The notes beneath the pieces are model-generated. The model did not search any database, was not told where the DNA came from, and was given only the letters and a program-made list of their open reading frames with translations. The position numbers and the translations under genes are program-made. A stretch of 64,000 nt of DNA from UBA4582 sp002389265 (lineage in GTDB: Bacteria; Pseudomonadota; Gammaproteobacteria; Pseudomonadales; Azotimanducaceae): the NCBI GenBank assembly GCA_943788825.1, contig CALSRT010000004.1, positions 1-64,000 on the forward strand, written 5' to 3'. Shown here piece by piece: positions 8,225 through 17,866 of this stretch (positions within the stretch are counted from its first letter, which is position 1; each line of letters opens with the position of its first letter).

Positions 8225-10321
8225 GTGAATGTTCAAAAATTTTCTGCGCCTCTCAGCGTAGTCCTTGCTATTGCTTTAAATAATGTCAGCCCCAACATCT
8301 ATGCCAGCGACGGCGTGTTCGAAGAAGTTATTGTGGTCACAGGCAAACGCCTGCCGATATTTTCGAACTCGAAGGACATGGCAGACCAGCCAATACCCGT
8401 CACAGATATCGCGGCGCTCGTCGGCCAACTACCTGGCGCCGCACTGATTAACAATGGCGGCTTGTCTGGCCAGGTCGCCTATCGTGGCGTATTCGGTAGT
8501 CGAGTCGGCACCACGTTGAATGGTCAGCGGTTTGAATCTGGAGGTCCGAATATGATGGACCCACCTCTGCACTACGCACCTGCGGTGCTGGTCGACAAGA
8601 TTGAAGTCAGTCGCGGCACACCCGGCCTGGAGTTTGGCCCGGCATTGGCTGGGGGCGTCAACGCCGTACTGAAACAGGTGCCATATCAGGCAACCAGCAC
8701 CGTCGAGGGCCACTATGATCTGGCCGTCAGCGGTCGCAGTCATAATGGCAGCCAGGCGGTCGGCGGAGTTGCCGGCATGGCCAACGATCGCTATCGGGGG
8801 CATCTGCTGTTCTCCGATGAACATGGTCAGAACACGGAATTTCCCGGCGGCACAATCGCCAGCAGCGCTTTCGATCGTCAGGTCTATGGCCTTGCTGGCG
8901 GCATGCAAAACGGCAGGTCGACATTCGACCTTGAACTTCGACGACACGCCACTGGGCCCACAGGCAATCCGCCTTTTGGCATGGACATCGAATTTGTCGA
9001 TGCAGATTTCGCCCGCCTCGGCTGGGAGTCCAGTTTCGGCGACGTCAATGTCTCGGCGTCTACAGGCTACGCAGATATCGCCCATGGTATGAATAACTAT
9101 GCCCTGCGACCAACACCGGCGAGTCCGAACCTGTATCGTCGAACCGTGACCGATGCGACCACCTGGGTGGGTAGCGTCAAGCTGGATATGCCGACAGCAG
9201 CGGGCCTGCTCAATGTTGGCCTGGATACCAAGCTGGCGGATAAATCTGCCCGAATCGGTAACCCCAATAACGCAAGTTTTGCGCTGCAAAGCCTGCCGGC
9301 TGTTGTCCTGAAGCGCACAGGCATACACCTGCAAGTTCAGCCATCGATCAAAGATTGGCGCTTCCTGTTGGGCGTCAGAGTCGACCGGCATAGGGCCCAG
9401 GCTGGTCTGGCAACAACCGGGCCCGCCGTTCCCGCCATGCCCGCAAGTCTGGCAGTTGCATTTAACAACACCGATCGACAATGGCAGGCTACAACCGTTG
9501 ATGCCCTGGCTCGAGTCTGGCGGGTAAAGGGTGACGCCACCTGGCGTCTATCTTTGTCTCGTCGCAACCGCGCACCAGATTATGTTGAGCGTTTTGCCTG
9601 GTTGCCAACTGCCGCCAGTGCCGGACTCGCAGATGGCAATACCTATGTCGGCAACCAGAACCTGGACTACGAGACGGCAACGACGCTCGATGCAGGCGTA
9701 GACCTGGCCTGGGGTAAGGGCTATGTTCGTCCAACGGTATATATCACTGGCATCAACAATTATATTCAAGGGACACCGGTGGATGCCACGCCGGGAATCA
9801 TCGATTCGGTGGTCGAGCGGGTCTCGAGCATGAATGGCGATCCGACGCCTTTGCAATTCAACAATGTTGATGCACGCCTGTATGGATTCGACATGGATTT
9901 CGGCTATCAACTCAGTCGCTCGTTTGAGCTCAATGGCAGCTTTACGGTGAATCGCGGCGAGCGCCGTGACATCGATGACCAGCTTTACCGTCTCGCACCG
10001 CCACGGTTGATGCTGGGAATAGACTACCAGCAGAAGACCTGGGGGACGAGATTGAGCGGCACGTATCATCATCGTCAGACTCGGGTCTCCGAATCTAACT
10101 CGGAGATTGCGACGGGTGGCCGTACGCTCTTCAACCTCAGCAGCCACTGGCAACCAACAGTTGACTTGACCCTTTTGGCAGGCATCGAAAACCTTTTGGA
10201 CCGTCAGTACAGTGAACATCTTGGGGGATATAACCGAGTGACCGCTGGCGACGTCGGCCTGGGTGCGCGTTTACCCGGTGCCGGACGCAGCCTGTTTTTG
10301 TCCGTGCAAATCAGGCACTGA
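8225..10321 (+). CDS. TonB-dependent outer-membrane receptor, NosA/OprC-like (probable copper uptake)
   Basis: 698 aa with a signal peptide (residues ~1-27, ending YASD), a TonB-box-like EEVIVVTG, a plug domain and a C-terminal beta barrel. The plug reads QVAYRGVFGSRVGTTLNGQ then GGPNMMDPPLHYAPAVLVD, close to the GGPNxMDPP segment of NosA/OprC copper receptors. An H-G-M triplet follows later (IAHGMNNYALRP), like the HxM copper ligand pair reported for OprC; the partner Cys of OprC's CxxxM is not present, so binding would rest on Met and His. GTG is the start, with GGAG 9 bases upstream. The C-terminus (LFLSVQIRH) is barrel-like though it does not end in Phe. The DUF2946-like gene before it supports a copper role. 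Confidence 0.8.
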   Translation: MNVQKFSAPLSVVLAIALNNVSPNIYASDGVFEEVIVVTGKRLPIFSNSKDMADQPIPVTDIAALVGQLPGAALINNGGLSGQVAYRGVFGSRVGTTLNGQRFESGGPNMMDPPLHYAPAVLVDKIEVSRGTPGLEFGPALAGGVNAVLKQVPYQATSTVEGHYDLAVSGRSHNGSQAVGGVAGMANDRYRGHLLFSDEHGQNTEFPGGTIASSAFDRQVYGLAGGMQNGRSTFDLELRRHATGPTGNPPFGMDIEFVDADFARLGWESSFGDVNVSASTGYADIAHGMNNYALRPTPASPNLYRRTVTDATTWVGSVKLDMPTAAGLLNVGLDTKLADKSARIGNPNNASFALQSLPAVVLKRTGIHLQVQPSIKDWRFLLGVRVDRHRAQAGLATTGPAVPAMPASLAVAFNNTDRQWQATTVDALARVWRVKGDATWRLSLSRRNRAPDYVERFAWLPTAASAGLADGNTYVGNQNLDYETATTLDAGVDLAWGKGYVRPTVYITGINNYIQGTPVDATPGIIDSVVERVSSMNGDPTPLQFNNVDARLYGFDMDFGYQLSRSFELNGSFTVNRGERRDIDDQLYRLAPPRLMLGIDYQQKTWGTRLSGTYHHRQTRVSESNSEIATGGRTLFNLSSHWQPTVDLTLLAGIENLLDRQYSEHLGGYNRVTAGDVGLGARLPGAGRSLFLSVQIRH

Positions 10322-10328
10322 CAAAAGG

Positions 10329-10350
10329 TGCTAGCCAAGACTGGCTGGCA
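10329..10350 (+). terminator. Imperfect hairpin after the TonB receptor
   Basis: TGCTAGCC and GGCTGGCA (7 of 8 paired, 6-nt loop) begin 8 bases after the receptor stop. There is no T-tract, so termination is uncertain. Confidence 0.3.
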
Positions 10351-10409
10351 TCTGCGAGCCTGTTGAATTAGGTATACTACCCAGCGATATACATTAGCGA
10401 GAGCCACAA

Positions 10410-11810
10410 GTGACTGACCTACCAGACTTTGAACAATCTCTGATGACCGCTTTACGCGCGGCGGTCGAATTTCGCGACGATGCACCGGCGAATCCCGCAT
10501 TCCCGGCCAGTAATGCCGCAGAGCTACGGACGAGATTCGACATTCCACTGGAGGAGAACGGCAGAGCTGGCCCGGCGGTCATCAGTGACCTGATTCACGC
10601 GGCCGAAGGTGGCCTGGCCGGCAACACCCAACCCAATTTTTATGCTTGGGTACAAGGTAGCTCGCACCCAACGGGGGTTGCCGCCGATTTGCTGACGTCA
10701 GCCTGGGGCCAAAATGCCGGCTTGTACCAGACTGCGCCGGCGGCTGCCATCGCCGAAGAAGTTGCCAGCAAGTGGCTTCTGGACCTATTGCACCTGCCAG
10801 CCACCGCCTCTGTCGCGTTCACGACAGGCGCCACCATGGCCAATTTTATTGGTCTGGCCGTGGCCCGCAGCGAGGTCCTCAGACGCATTGGCTACGACCT
10901 GGAGATGGAAGGCATGGTCGGTGCGCCGCAAATTACGATCATCGTTGGCGCCGAGGCCCACTCTACCGTGATGGCTGACCTGCGCCATCTCGGCTTCGGC
11001 ACACGGCACCTGGTTGTCATTGCCAGTGATTCTCAAGGCCGAATGTCAGTCGCCGATCTTGCCGACCAGCTGGCCAAGATCAATGGACCGGTTATCCTCG
11101 TCGCTCAGGCGGGTCATATCAATTCCGGGTCTTTTGATCCCTTCGACGAGATCATACCTTTAGCCCACAAGCACGGCGCCTGGGTTCACGTGGACGGTGC
11201 CTTTGGGTTATGGGCCAATGCCGTGGAACCGCTCAGGCATCTCAGTCAAGGCGTCGAACTGGCCGATTCCTGGTCGGTAGACGGGCATAAATGGTTACAG
11301 GTACCCTACGATGCCGGGTTCGGTATTGTCAGAGATGCCGAGGCGCATAAACGCGTGATGAGCATTACGGCGAGCTATCTGACCGCCAGTGCTGACGACG
11401 GTCGAAGTCCCTCCGCGTACGTCCCGGAACTGTCTCGTCGAGCCAGGGGCTTTGCCGTCTGGGCGACGTTGCAGGCTTTGGGCCGCCAGGGTGTACGTGA
11501 CATGGTGCTGGGGCACTGCCAATGTGCCAAGCACCTTGCTGCGCGGTTAAATGAGGTGCCAGGGATTCATGTCTTGAACGATGTAGTGCTGAATCAAGTT
11601 GCACTCGCTTTCGGCCATAAAGGCCCTGACGACAAAGCCACCAAAAACATTATTGATCACTTACAGGCTGAGAACTTACACTTTGTCCTAGGTGCCAGCT
11701 GGCACTCTCATGTCATATTACGCATTTCAATTATCTCGATGCTCACCAAAATTGTCGATATTGACTCACTGGCTGATGCGATTATTCGCGCCTGGCGCGG
11801 TCAAAGCTGA
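10410..11810 (+). CDS. Pyridoxal-phosphate-dependent group II decarboxylase family protein
   Basis: 466 aa. The fold is the aspartate-aminotransferase-like group II decarboxylase (amino acid decarboxylase/tyrosine decarboxylase type). Visible landmarks are TTGATMANFIGL (phosphate binding), HVDGAFGLWA with the Asp that pairs with the pyridine nitrogen, and SVDGHKW with the lysine (about K294) that binds PLP. The start is GTG 10410. Substrate is unknown; such proteins decarboxylate aromatic amino acids, Glu or Asp, and some act as aldolases. It stands alone, 88 bp after the TonB receptor. Confidence 0.85.
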   Translation: MTDLPDFEQSLMTALRAAVEFRDDAPANPAFPASNAAELRTRFDIPLEENGRAGPAVISDLIHAAEGGLAGNTQPNFYAWVQGSSHPTGVAADLLTSAWGQNAGLYQTAPAAAIAEEVASKWLLDLLHLPATASVAFTTGATMANFIGLAVARSEVLRRIGYDLEMEGMVGAPQITIIVGAEAHSTVMADLRHLGFGTRHLVVIASDSQGRMSVADLADQLAKINGPVILVAQAGHINSGSFDPFDEIIPLAHKHGAWVHVDGAFGLWANAVEPLRHLSQGVELADSWSVDGHKWLQVPYDAGFGIVRDAEAHKRVMSITASYLTASADDGRSPSAYVPELSRRARGFAVWATLQALGRQGVRDMVLGHCQCAKHLAARLNEVPGIHVLNDVVLNQVALAFGHKGPDDKATKNIIDHLQAENLHFVLGASWHSHVILRISIISMLTKIVDIDSLADAIIRAWRGQS

Positions 11811-12039
11811 TTTTAGCTCACGCCAGCCGCCGCTATTATTGTGCCCACTATATAGGCCTAAAGTGCCGCAATTTGGGATTCGTGCAGACCCTGCTACACT
11901 ACCGTGGAGACAGAATCATGCGCGAGTCACCAAGATGCAAACTAAGATGCACACCCGAATACTCAAACGGATACGCAACCGCTTGATCCCGCCGCTCAAA
12001 CCGAATATCGCGACCTTTTATGTGACTTTCTCACGACAC

Positions 12040-15000
12040 ATGAACCGTGCATTAGCCGCCAGACCACAGGGGGCTGGGAGCCTTCGCCACCTTGTTTTTA
12101 AAGGGCCCACTGCCGTTCTGTGCATTGCGTTACTGTCTGCCTGTGGCGGCGGCGGTGGCGGCGGTTCAGCAGCGCCCGTGAACCGCGCACCAGTCTTTAA
12201 CCTGGCAACCAGCTTCAGCGTCGCAGAAGGCACTACCAGCATCACCACGATTTCTGCTTCTGACCCTGATAGCGACACAGTAACAGTGAGCCTTTTCGGG
12301 CCTGATTCGTCCCAGTTCAGATTAACGACCGACCAACTAACCTTTAGAAGTCCACCCACTTTCGCCGCGCCAACGGACGCTGACCAGGATGGCACTTACG
12401 AAATCAGCATCAGCGCCACCGATAGCCAGGGTGGCGCTAAGACTGTTGCAACGCGAATTACTGTCCATAACCGGCTGGATGGACGCATAGTCGACGGTCC
12501 GGTAGCCGGCAGCCAAGTATTTTTGGATGCCAACGCCAACAGACGGCGGGATGCCAACGAACCGACTTTCACCTCAGATGCATCGGGTTATTTTTCTGTT
12601 ACTGATGTCGGTTCAGTGTGTCCGGCAACCGGCCTGTGTGATGCCCTCTTGGTCGCTCTAGGCGGCAGCGATACCGCTACTGGCCAGGAATTGCCGGGAC
12701 TGGCTTTGTTTGGCGATTCTCTGGGCGACGAAGACTTCATTATCAGCCCTGTCTCAACGTTGCTAACCTTGAGCAGCACACCCGCCGCCGTATTAACCGC
12801 CTTGGGTTTAACCATTGACTCGGCAGCAATCACCCGGACTGACCCTTGGGAAACAGCCACTGCGGATAATTTGGCGGGACAAAAACTGCTAAGAATCAAC
12901 CAGCAGTTAGGCTTGTTCCTAACCACTACGCTGGCACTGAGCCAAAACACGACCGCCGCAGAGAACACGATTGCGGTCGCTAACGCCTTCGACACCCTTA
13001 TCGCCAATGACGCACCCATTGACCTAACAGTTTCAGATACCGTCAACACGCTGCTCGTCACCACATTAGGCGCATCTGATACCAATATCGACGCCGTAGC
13101 CAGCACGATGGCTGAGCTCAACACCGTAATCAACAGCGATACCATCGATCCCCGCGGTACAGAGGCCGTGGCAATTCTAACAACCATCCAAGCCGATTTT
13201 CTGGCAGGCGCTGCTCAATTAGGCCAAGGCAATCTGTCAGTAGCTGAATTTGATGGGCTATTCAGCGCCAGGACCTTGGTAACAGCAATCGGTGCGGATG
13301 CCGGTCTGCCTGATCAGGACAGCGACGGTACTCCAGACCTCGTCGACGAAGATGATGATGGTGACGGCGTGCCAGACGCCATGGATGCGTTCCCACTGGA
13401 TTCAACGGAGACGATCGATACTGATGGCGATGGCACGGGTAATAATACTGATACCGATGACGATGGTGATGGTGCGCTCGACGTTAACGATGCCTTCCCC
13501 CTCGATGCTACAGAAAGTCTTGATACGGACAATGATGGCCAGGGCAATAATGCCGATGAAGACGATGACGGTGACGACGTACCGGACGCCATGGATGCGT
13601 TCCCACTGGATTCAACGGAGACTGTCGATACCGATGGCGATGGTATCGGTAACAATACCGACACCGACGACGACGGTGATGGTGCACTGGACATGAACGA
13701 TGCCTTTCCCCTCGATGCCACAGAAAGTCTTGATACGGACAATGATGGCCAGGGCAATAATGCTGATGAAGACGACGACGGTGACGACGTACCGGATGCC
13801 ATAGATGCATTCCCGCTGGATTCAACGGAGACTATCGATACTGATGGCGATGGTATTGGTAACAATGCCGACACCGACGACGATGGCGATGGTGTCGACG
13901 ACACCAGAGACACGAACCCCCTTGATAGCTCACTGACGCCGCCGACCGCGGTTTTAACGTTGGATATTAGCGAGGGATTCAGTCCATTACTGGTCTCTGT
14001 CAACGCATCCAACAGCATTGCCGGGTTTGGCGACGATACCATCACAAGCTACACCTGGAATTTTGGTGATGGCGAATCATCCACTGAAGAAGCGACATCA
14101 CATATTTACACTCAGGTGGGCAGCTTCGAGATATCACTGACTCTAACGAACAGCGACGGCTTCTCCCATACGGCGACGCAGACCGTGACCGTGAACCTCT
14201 TGACTGACTCTGTGCTCATAGAAGGCACTATCTTTGTCTCCAGCTCAGTTACTGTCGACAGTGACGTAAATGACTCAGGTAGTACTCCAGTGAGCAACAA
14301 CACAGCTGCCACTGCGCAGCTTGTCACTAACCCGGTGACCATCGGTGGCTTTGCCAATGAACCGGGCACAGGCCCCAACTTCGATGGTCTCTCGAACCTG
14401 ACTGCGTCCGGTGATGAATTTGATGCCTACAGGATCAATGCCCTGGGCGGCGAAGTTATCAACTTGCGAATAGCAACTCGCGGCCAGGGCGACCTCGATC
14501 TATTGTTATATGACGTTAATGGCCAACTCATCGATTTTTCTGTGTCAGCCACGGACAACGAATCCATCACCATACCCGCAGGTGCCGCGACCTATGATAT
14601 CGTCGTCGAATCGTTTTCAGGCTACTCTAACTATGTATTGTCTGTGGGCCGGGATCCCGCGATCGCCGGTCTCTCAATGGCCACCGGCTCAACCTCTGTG
14701 TTCATCGGTGATCTGGTCGTCAAACCAAAAAGTCACCAGCAGACCCCTCGCATGCTCGCCCAGGCCAATCGAGTCATTGGCGAGCAAGCCAGTGCACGAG
14801 CAAGCACACGCCTTTATCAATTTGGCAATAAAATTACCGAGATGCTTGCACCCCGTATCCGCACAAGGATGCTACCCAGAATAGCCACTGGCAAGCCGAG
14901 CCTGATCGAGTTGAAATTGGCAACAATTCTCGCCGCAAAGCAGCTCAACCGACAAGACGACGTGGAATACGCCGAACCAAACTATCGGCTCACGGCGCAA

Positions 15001-16767
15001 ATAGAACCTAACGATGAATTCTATGAGAGGCAGTGGCACTATCACATACTTAACTTACCTGCTGCCTGGGACCAGTCAACCGGCGCCAATAACGTCAAAA
15101 TCGCAGTGCTCGATACAGGGGTAGTGGCCAACCATCCAGATTTAGCAGCGCGTCTGTCTGCAGATAGCTACGACTTTATTGCTGACGCCGGTAACGCAGG
15201 CGACGGCGACGGTGTCGACAGCGACGCCCGGGATCCCGGTGATGGCCAGGACAATGCGGCCTGCTCAACATCAACTAGCCGCAGTAGCTCCTTCCATGGC
15301 ACCCATGTTGCGGGCACGATTGGCGCGTCGACCAACAACAATATTGGCACCGCCGGTATTACATGGGCGGGCGAAATCATGAACCTTCGGGTCCTGGGGT
15401 GCGAAGGCGGCAGCACCTTTGATATAGCACAAGCGTTGCTATATGCCGCCGGCGTTGACAACGCCCTCGGCTTAACTCCAACCAAAACTGCCGATGTGGC
15501 CAATCTTAGTTTAGGCGGGGGACCCCCAAACAATGTGATGAATAACGCAGTTCAGGCCGCTCGCGCAGCCGGGCTAATTATCATTGCCGCCGCAGGCAAT
15601 AACGGCGACTCTACGCTGTCTTATCCTGCTTCATATGAGGGTGTGGTTTCAGTTGCCGCGACAGACCTCGGCGATCAACGGGCAGTTTATTCGCAATTCA
15701 ATGCCTTTGTTGATATCGCAGCTCCTGGCGGAGATACCTCGACGGATGTAGACGCAGACGGGTTTCCTGACGGCGTTTTGAGCACTCTGGCGAGTCGAGA
15801 GGGGAGCACACAAATCGACTTCAACTATGGATTTTATAACGGCACGTCAATGGCTGCACCTCACGTCGCTGGCATCGTGGCATTGATGAAGTCGGTCAAT
15901 CCAGCCCTGACACCAGCCTTACTGGATCAACTACTCAGCAGTGGCGCTATCACAGTCGATCTGGGCGCATCGGGTCGCGATGATGATTTTGGCCACGGTA
16001 GAATTGATGCTCTGTTGGCCGTGCAGACAGCTCAACAGGTTGCCGACGGCACCCTACCCATCACCGACACACCAGTCTTGGGGGTTAGTCCCGCACGCGT
16101 CAGTTTTGGTGCGACGCTAACCGAACGAAATATTACCCTGTTCAATGCCGGCACCGGCGCCCTCTCCGTTACCGCATTTACGTCATCTTCTTCGCGTATT
16201 ACCGTGACACCACCATCTGACGCTGCTGGCGTAGGTGCTTATACTCTGACATTAAATAGGGAGGGTGCGACCGCCGGTCAGTATATGGAAAGTATCAGCA
16301 TTGCCTCCAATGGCGGCAATGCCGTCGTGAATGTGCAATATGAAATCCCCAGCATCAACCAACAAGTAGCTGGTACGGTGGGTGAGCTGTACGTCTTTCT
16401 CATCGACTGGAACTCGGGCGAATTCACGGTCCAACAATATCAATCTAATGCTGGCCAGTATGAATATCGTTTCACCGGCGTTGAGCCCGGCGTGTACTTT
16501 ATTATTGCAGGGTCCGATCCCGATAATGACGGCTTTGTGGGTGGCTCAGGTGAGGCACTAGGTACCTACCCCACTGAAGATGATCCGCAGCTGATCATCG
16601 CTAACAAGAGTTTTGATCAATTGGACTTTAGCGTCACCTACGAAATTCCCCTAGAAGCAAGCTCAGCAGCGCAAGCGGAATCGACAAAGAAAGGCATGCA
16701 ATCTGCCTGTCAGCCCTCCGATGAGAATGGCAACAACCTGCCATGCGTTCGGTTACTCAGGCCCTAG
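12040..16767 (+). CDS. Large multidomain subtilisin-like serine protease, predicted lipoprotein
   Basis: About 1575 aa from ATG 12040; an upstream in-frame ATG at 11935 is possible, but the later one gives a lipoprotein signal with lipobox LLSAC (Cys35) followed by a Gly-rich linker. In order: cadherin/Ig-like domain (~45-140), a segment with an EF-hand-like DANANRRRDANEP (~165), a helical Ala/Thr-rich region, five thrombospondin type 3 calcium repeats (DxDxDG, ~425-626), a PKD domain (~630-715, YTWNFGDGES), a PPC domain (~780-865), an I9-like pro-region, then the S8 catalytic domain with Asp1025 (VLDTGV), His1086 (HGTHVAG) and Ser1270 (NGTSMAAPH), and a C-terminal beta-sandwich. Placing TSP3, PKD and PPC modules before the protease is unusual; they more often follow it. 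A surface-anchored or secreted degradative enzyme is likely. Confidence 0.9.
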   Translation: MNRALAARPQGAGSLRHLVFKGPTAVLCIALLSACGGGGGGGSAAPVNRAPVFNLATSFSVAEGTTSITTISASDPDSDTVTVSLFGPDSSQFRLTTDQLTFRSPPTFAAPTDADQDGTYEISISATDSQGGAKTVATRITVHNRLDGRIVDGPVAGSQVFLDANANRRRDANEPTFTSDASGYFSVTDVGSVCPATGLCDALLVALGGSDTATGQELPGLALFGDSLGDEDFIISPVSTLLTLSSTPAAVLTALGLTIDSAAITRTDPWETATADNLAGQKLLRINQQLGLFLTTTLALSQNTTAAENTIAVANAFDTLIANDAPIDLTVSDTVNTLLVTTLGASDTNIDAVASTMAELNTVINSDTIDPRGTEAVAILTTIQADFLAGAAQLGQGNLSVAEFDGLFSARTLVTAIGADAGLPDQDSDGTPDLVDEDDDGDGVPDAMDAFPLDSTETIDTDGDGTGNNTDTDDDGDGALDVNDAFPLDATESLDTDNDGQGNNADEDDDGDDVPDAMDAFPLDSTETVDTDGDGIGNNTDTDDDGDGALDMNDAFPLDATESLDTDNDGQGNNADEDDDGDDVPDAIDAFPLDSTETIDTDGDGIGNNADTDDDGDGVDDTRDTNPLDSSLTPPTAVLTLDISEGFSPLLVSVNASNSIAGFGDDTITSYTWNFGDGESSTEEATSHIYTQVGSFEISLTLTNSDGFSHTATQTVTVNLLTDSVLIEGTIFVSSSVTVDSDVNDSGSTPVSNNTAATAQLVTNPVTIGGFANEPGTGPNFDGLSNLTASGDEFDAYRINALGGEVINLRIATRGQGDLDLLLYDVNGQLIDFSVSATDNESITIPAGAATYDIVVESFSGYSNYVLSVGRDPAIAGLSMATGSTSVFIGDLVVKPKSHQQTPRMLAQANRVIGEQASARASTRLYQFGNKITEMLAPRIRTRMLPRIATGKPSLIELKLATILAAKQLNRQDDVEYAEPNYRLTAQIEPNDEFYERQWHYHILNLPAAWDQSTGANNVKIAVLDTGVVANHPDLAARLSADSYDFIADAGNAGDGDGVDSDARDPGDGQDNAACSTSTSRSSSFHGTHVAGTIGASTNNNIGTAGITWAGEIMNLRVLGCEGGSTFDIAQALLYAAGVDNALGLTPTKTADVANLSLGGGPPNNVMNNAVQAARAAGLIIIAAAGNNGDSTLSYPASYEGVVSVAATDLGDQRAVYSQFNAFVDIAAPGGDTSTDVDADGFPDGVLSTLASREGSTQIDFNYGFYNGTSMAAPHVAGIVALMKSVNPALTPALLDQLLSSGAITVDLGASGRDDDFGHGRIDALLAVQTAQQVADGTLPITDTPVLGVSPARVSFGATLTERNITLFNAGTGALSVTAFTSSSSRITVTPPSDAAGVGAYTLTLNREGATAGQYMESISIASNGGNAVVNVQYEIPSINQQVAGTVGELYVFLIDWNSGEFTVQQYQSNAGQYEYRFTGVEPGVYFIIAGSDPDNDGFVGGSGEALGTYPTEDDPQLIIANKSFDQLDFSVTYEIPLEASSAAQAESTKKGMQSACQPSDENGNNLPCVRLLRP
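13379..13910 (+). repeat. 210-bp internal repeat coding TSP3 calcium-binding modules
   Basis: About 2.5 copies of a 210-bp (70-residue) unit inside the protease gene; the segment beginning GATGCGTTCCCACTGGATTC recurs at about 13384, 13594 and, slightly changed, 13804. Each unit encodes two DxDxDG-rich stretches joined by DAFPLD. Copies differ mainly at third positions, so the array is not brand new. Confidence 0.9.
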
Positions 16768-16775
16768 CCACTGTT

Positions 16776-16856
16776 CAGGCTTGGGGTCGCAAGCTTGGGG
16801 TTGGGGTCGCAGGCTTGGGGTCACAGGCTAGGGGTCACAGGCTAGGGGTTGGGGCA
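16776..16856 (+). repeat. 14-bp G-rich tandem repeat x5 right after the protease stop
   Basis: Consensus CAGGCTTGGGGTCA; two units are lengthened by an extra TTGGGG. The array begins 8 bases after the stop codon. Two copies carry TAG (CTAGGGG) in place of TTG. The GGGG runs at regular spacing could form a G-quadruplex on the + strand or its RNA. Confidence 0.85.
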
Positions 16857-16860
16857 ACTA

Positions 16861-16902
16861 TCCCGGCACTTTACTTCGCCCGCAAACGTACTCCGACCCC
16901 AA
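16861..16902. repeat. Copy of the dispersed TTGGGGTCGGAGTA...AAGTGCCGGG motif
   Basis: On the minus strand this reads TTGGGGTCGGAGTA, a short spacer, then AAGTAAAGTGCCGGGATA. A near match stands at 28524-28559 and a related palindromic version at 38007-38057. It lies between the protease array and the convergent hydrolase gene. Confidence 0.6.
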
Positions 16903-16910
16903 TCATTATC

Positions 16911-17789
16911 TTAGGCCGTCTTATCCAATCGCTCTAACATAAAGGATTGGATCAGCGTTACCACTTGATCACTGTGATCTTGCATATGCAGATGGTGATG
17001 TCCGGGGAGTGACACGAAAGTCATGTGCTCGTCGTCTCTGGTGGTCACCAGCTCAATGGACCGCTTAAGCCAGGCGTTTTCCATATCGGCGACAATAAAC
17101 AGGGTTTCCGCGGTGGTTCGATCCAGCAGCGCATGAAACTGATCGTTGGTGAGTTCAAACGGACCAGAGCCTTTGATACGTGGATCGGTACGCCAGGTAT
17201 AGCCACCCTCTACTTTTGTGTGACCGCGGTCGATGATACACCGGGCTGAGATAGCATTCTGCCCCGTCGCGAGACTGAGGCGCTCTGTCATCGCTTCCAG
17301 CGTGGGGAATACTTTGAGTTGTGAACCCGCCTTGAAGGAAGACGCTATGGTCGAGCGATAATGATCAAGCGTATTGGTCGCCTGATTGGTGCCACTGTAG
17401 CCATCAATACAAATCAGCTTATTGACGCGCTCGGGAAACAAGCCGGCGAGTTGGGAGCCTATCTCGGCTCCCATGGAGTGGCCAATCACGTTAAAAGTGT
17501 CCCAGCCCAGCTTGTCAGCCACTGCCAGAATATCCCTGATGTCGTTCAGGCCAGAATACAATTCACCATGACGACGGTGTTCGGAGCTGCCATGGCCGGC
17601 AAAGTCCATGGCAAAAATGCGCAGGTGATCTAGGTGTGGGGCGATCATGTCAAAGCTATTGGCGTTATCCAGATAGCCATGCAACGCTATAGTTGGCTGG
17701 CCATTCGCTGGCCCCCATTGCTTGCCCGCAATGGTGAGATAACCAATATCCAGCGCTAATTCAGTACTCAAGGTCCAACTCCCGATCAA
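16911..17789 (-). CDS. Alpha/beta-fold hydrolase
   Basis: 292 aa. Classic features are the oxyanion strand ALHGYLDNANSFD, the nucleophile elbow GHSMGAEIGS (Ser), a late acid candidate in FIVADMENAW, and a C-terminal catalytic His in LPGHHHLHM. It resembles the epoxide hydrolase/haloalkane dehalogenase-like or esterase group often found in fatty-acid degrading proteobacteria; substrate cannot be inferred. The start used is TTG at 17789 (IGSWTLS...); no better ATG is available before the conserved core, so the exact start is uncertain. Confidence 0.85.
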   Translation of the reverse strand: MIGSWTLSTELALDIGYLTIAGKQWGPANGQPTIALHGYLDNANSFDMIAPHLDHLRIFAMDFAGHGSSEHRRHGELYSGLNDIRDILAVADKLGWDTFNVIGHSMGAEIGSQLAGLFPERVNKLICIDGYSGTNQATNTLDHYRSTIASSFKAGSQLKVFPTLEAMTERLSLATGQNAISARCIIDRGHTKVEGGYTWRTDPRIKGSGPFELTNDQFHALLDRTTAETLFIVADMENAWLKRSIELVTTRDDEHMTFVSLPGHHHLHMQDHSDQVVTLIQSFMLERLDKTA

Positions 17790-17866
17790 TTAATGCCGGC
17801 ATTGTATCCACTGGCAGTGACCTCGGCACGGATTGTTAACACCGTGATGGCGGATAATAAGTGACT

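Noticed and set aside
8429..9481. Long minus-strand frame (350 codons) opposite the TonB receptor
   Set aside because: It mirrors the receptor gene; its protein is Cys/His/Gln-rich and has no recognisable domain, while the + strand product is clearly a receptor.
13314..14045. 243-codon Ser/Pro-rich minus-strand frame opposite the protease
   Set aside because: Antisense of the Asp-rich TSP3 repeats (GAY codons read as Ser/Val), so a composition artefact.
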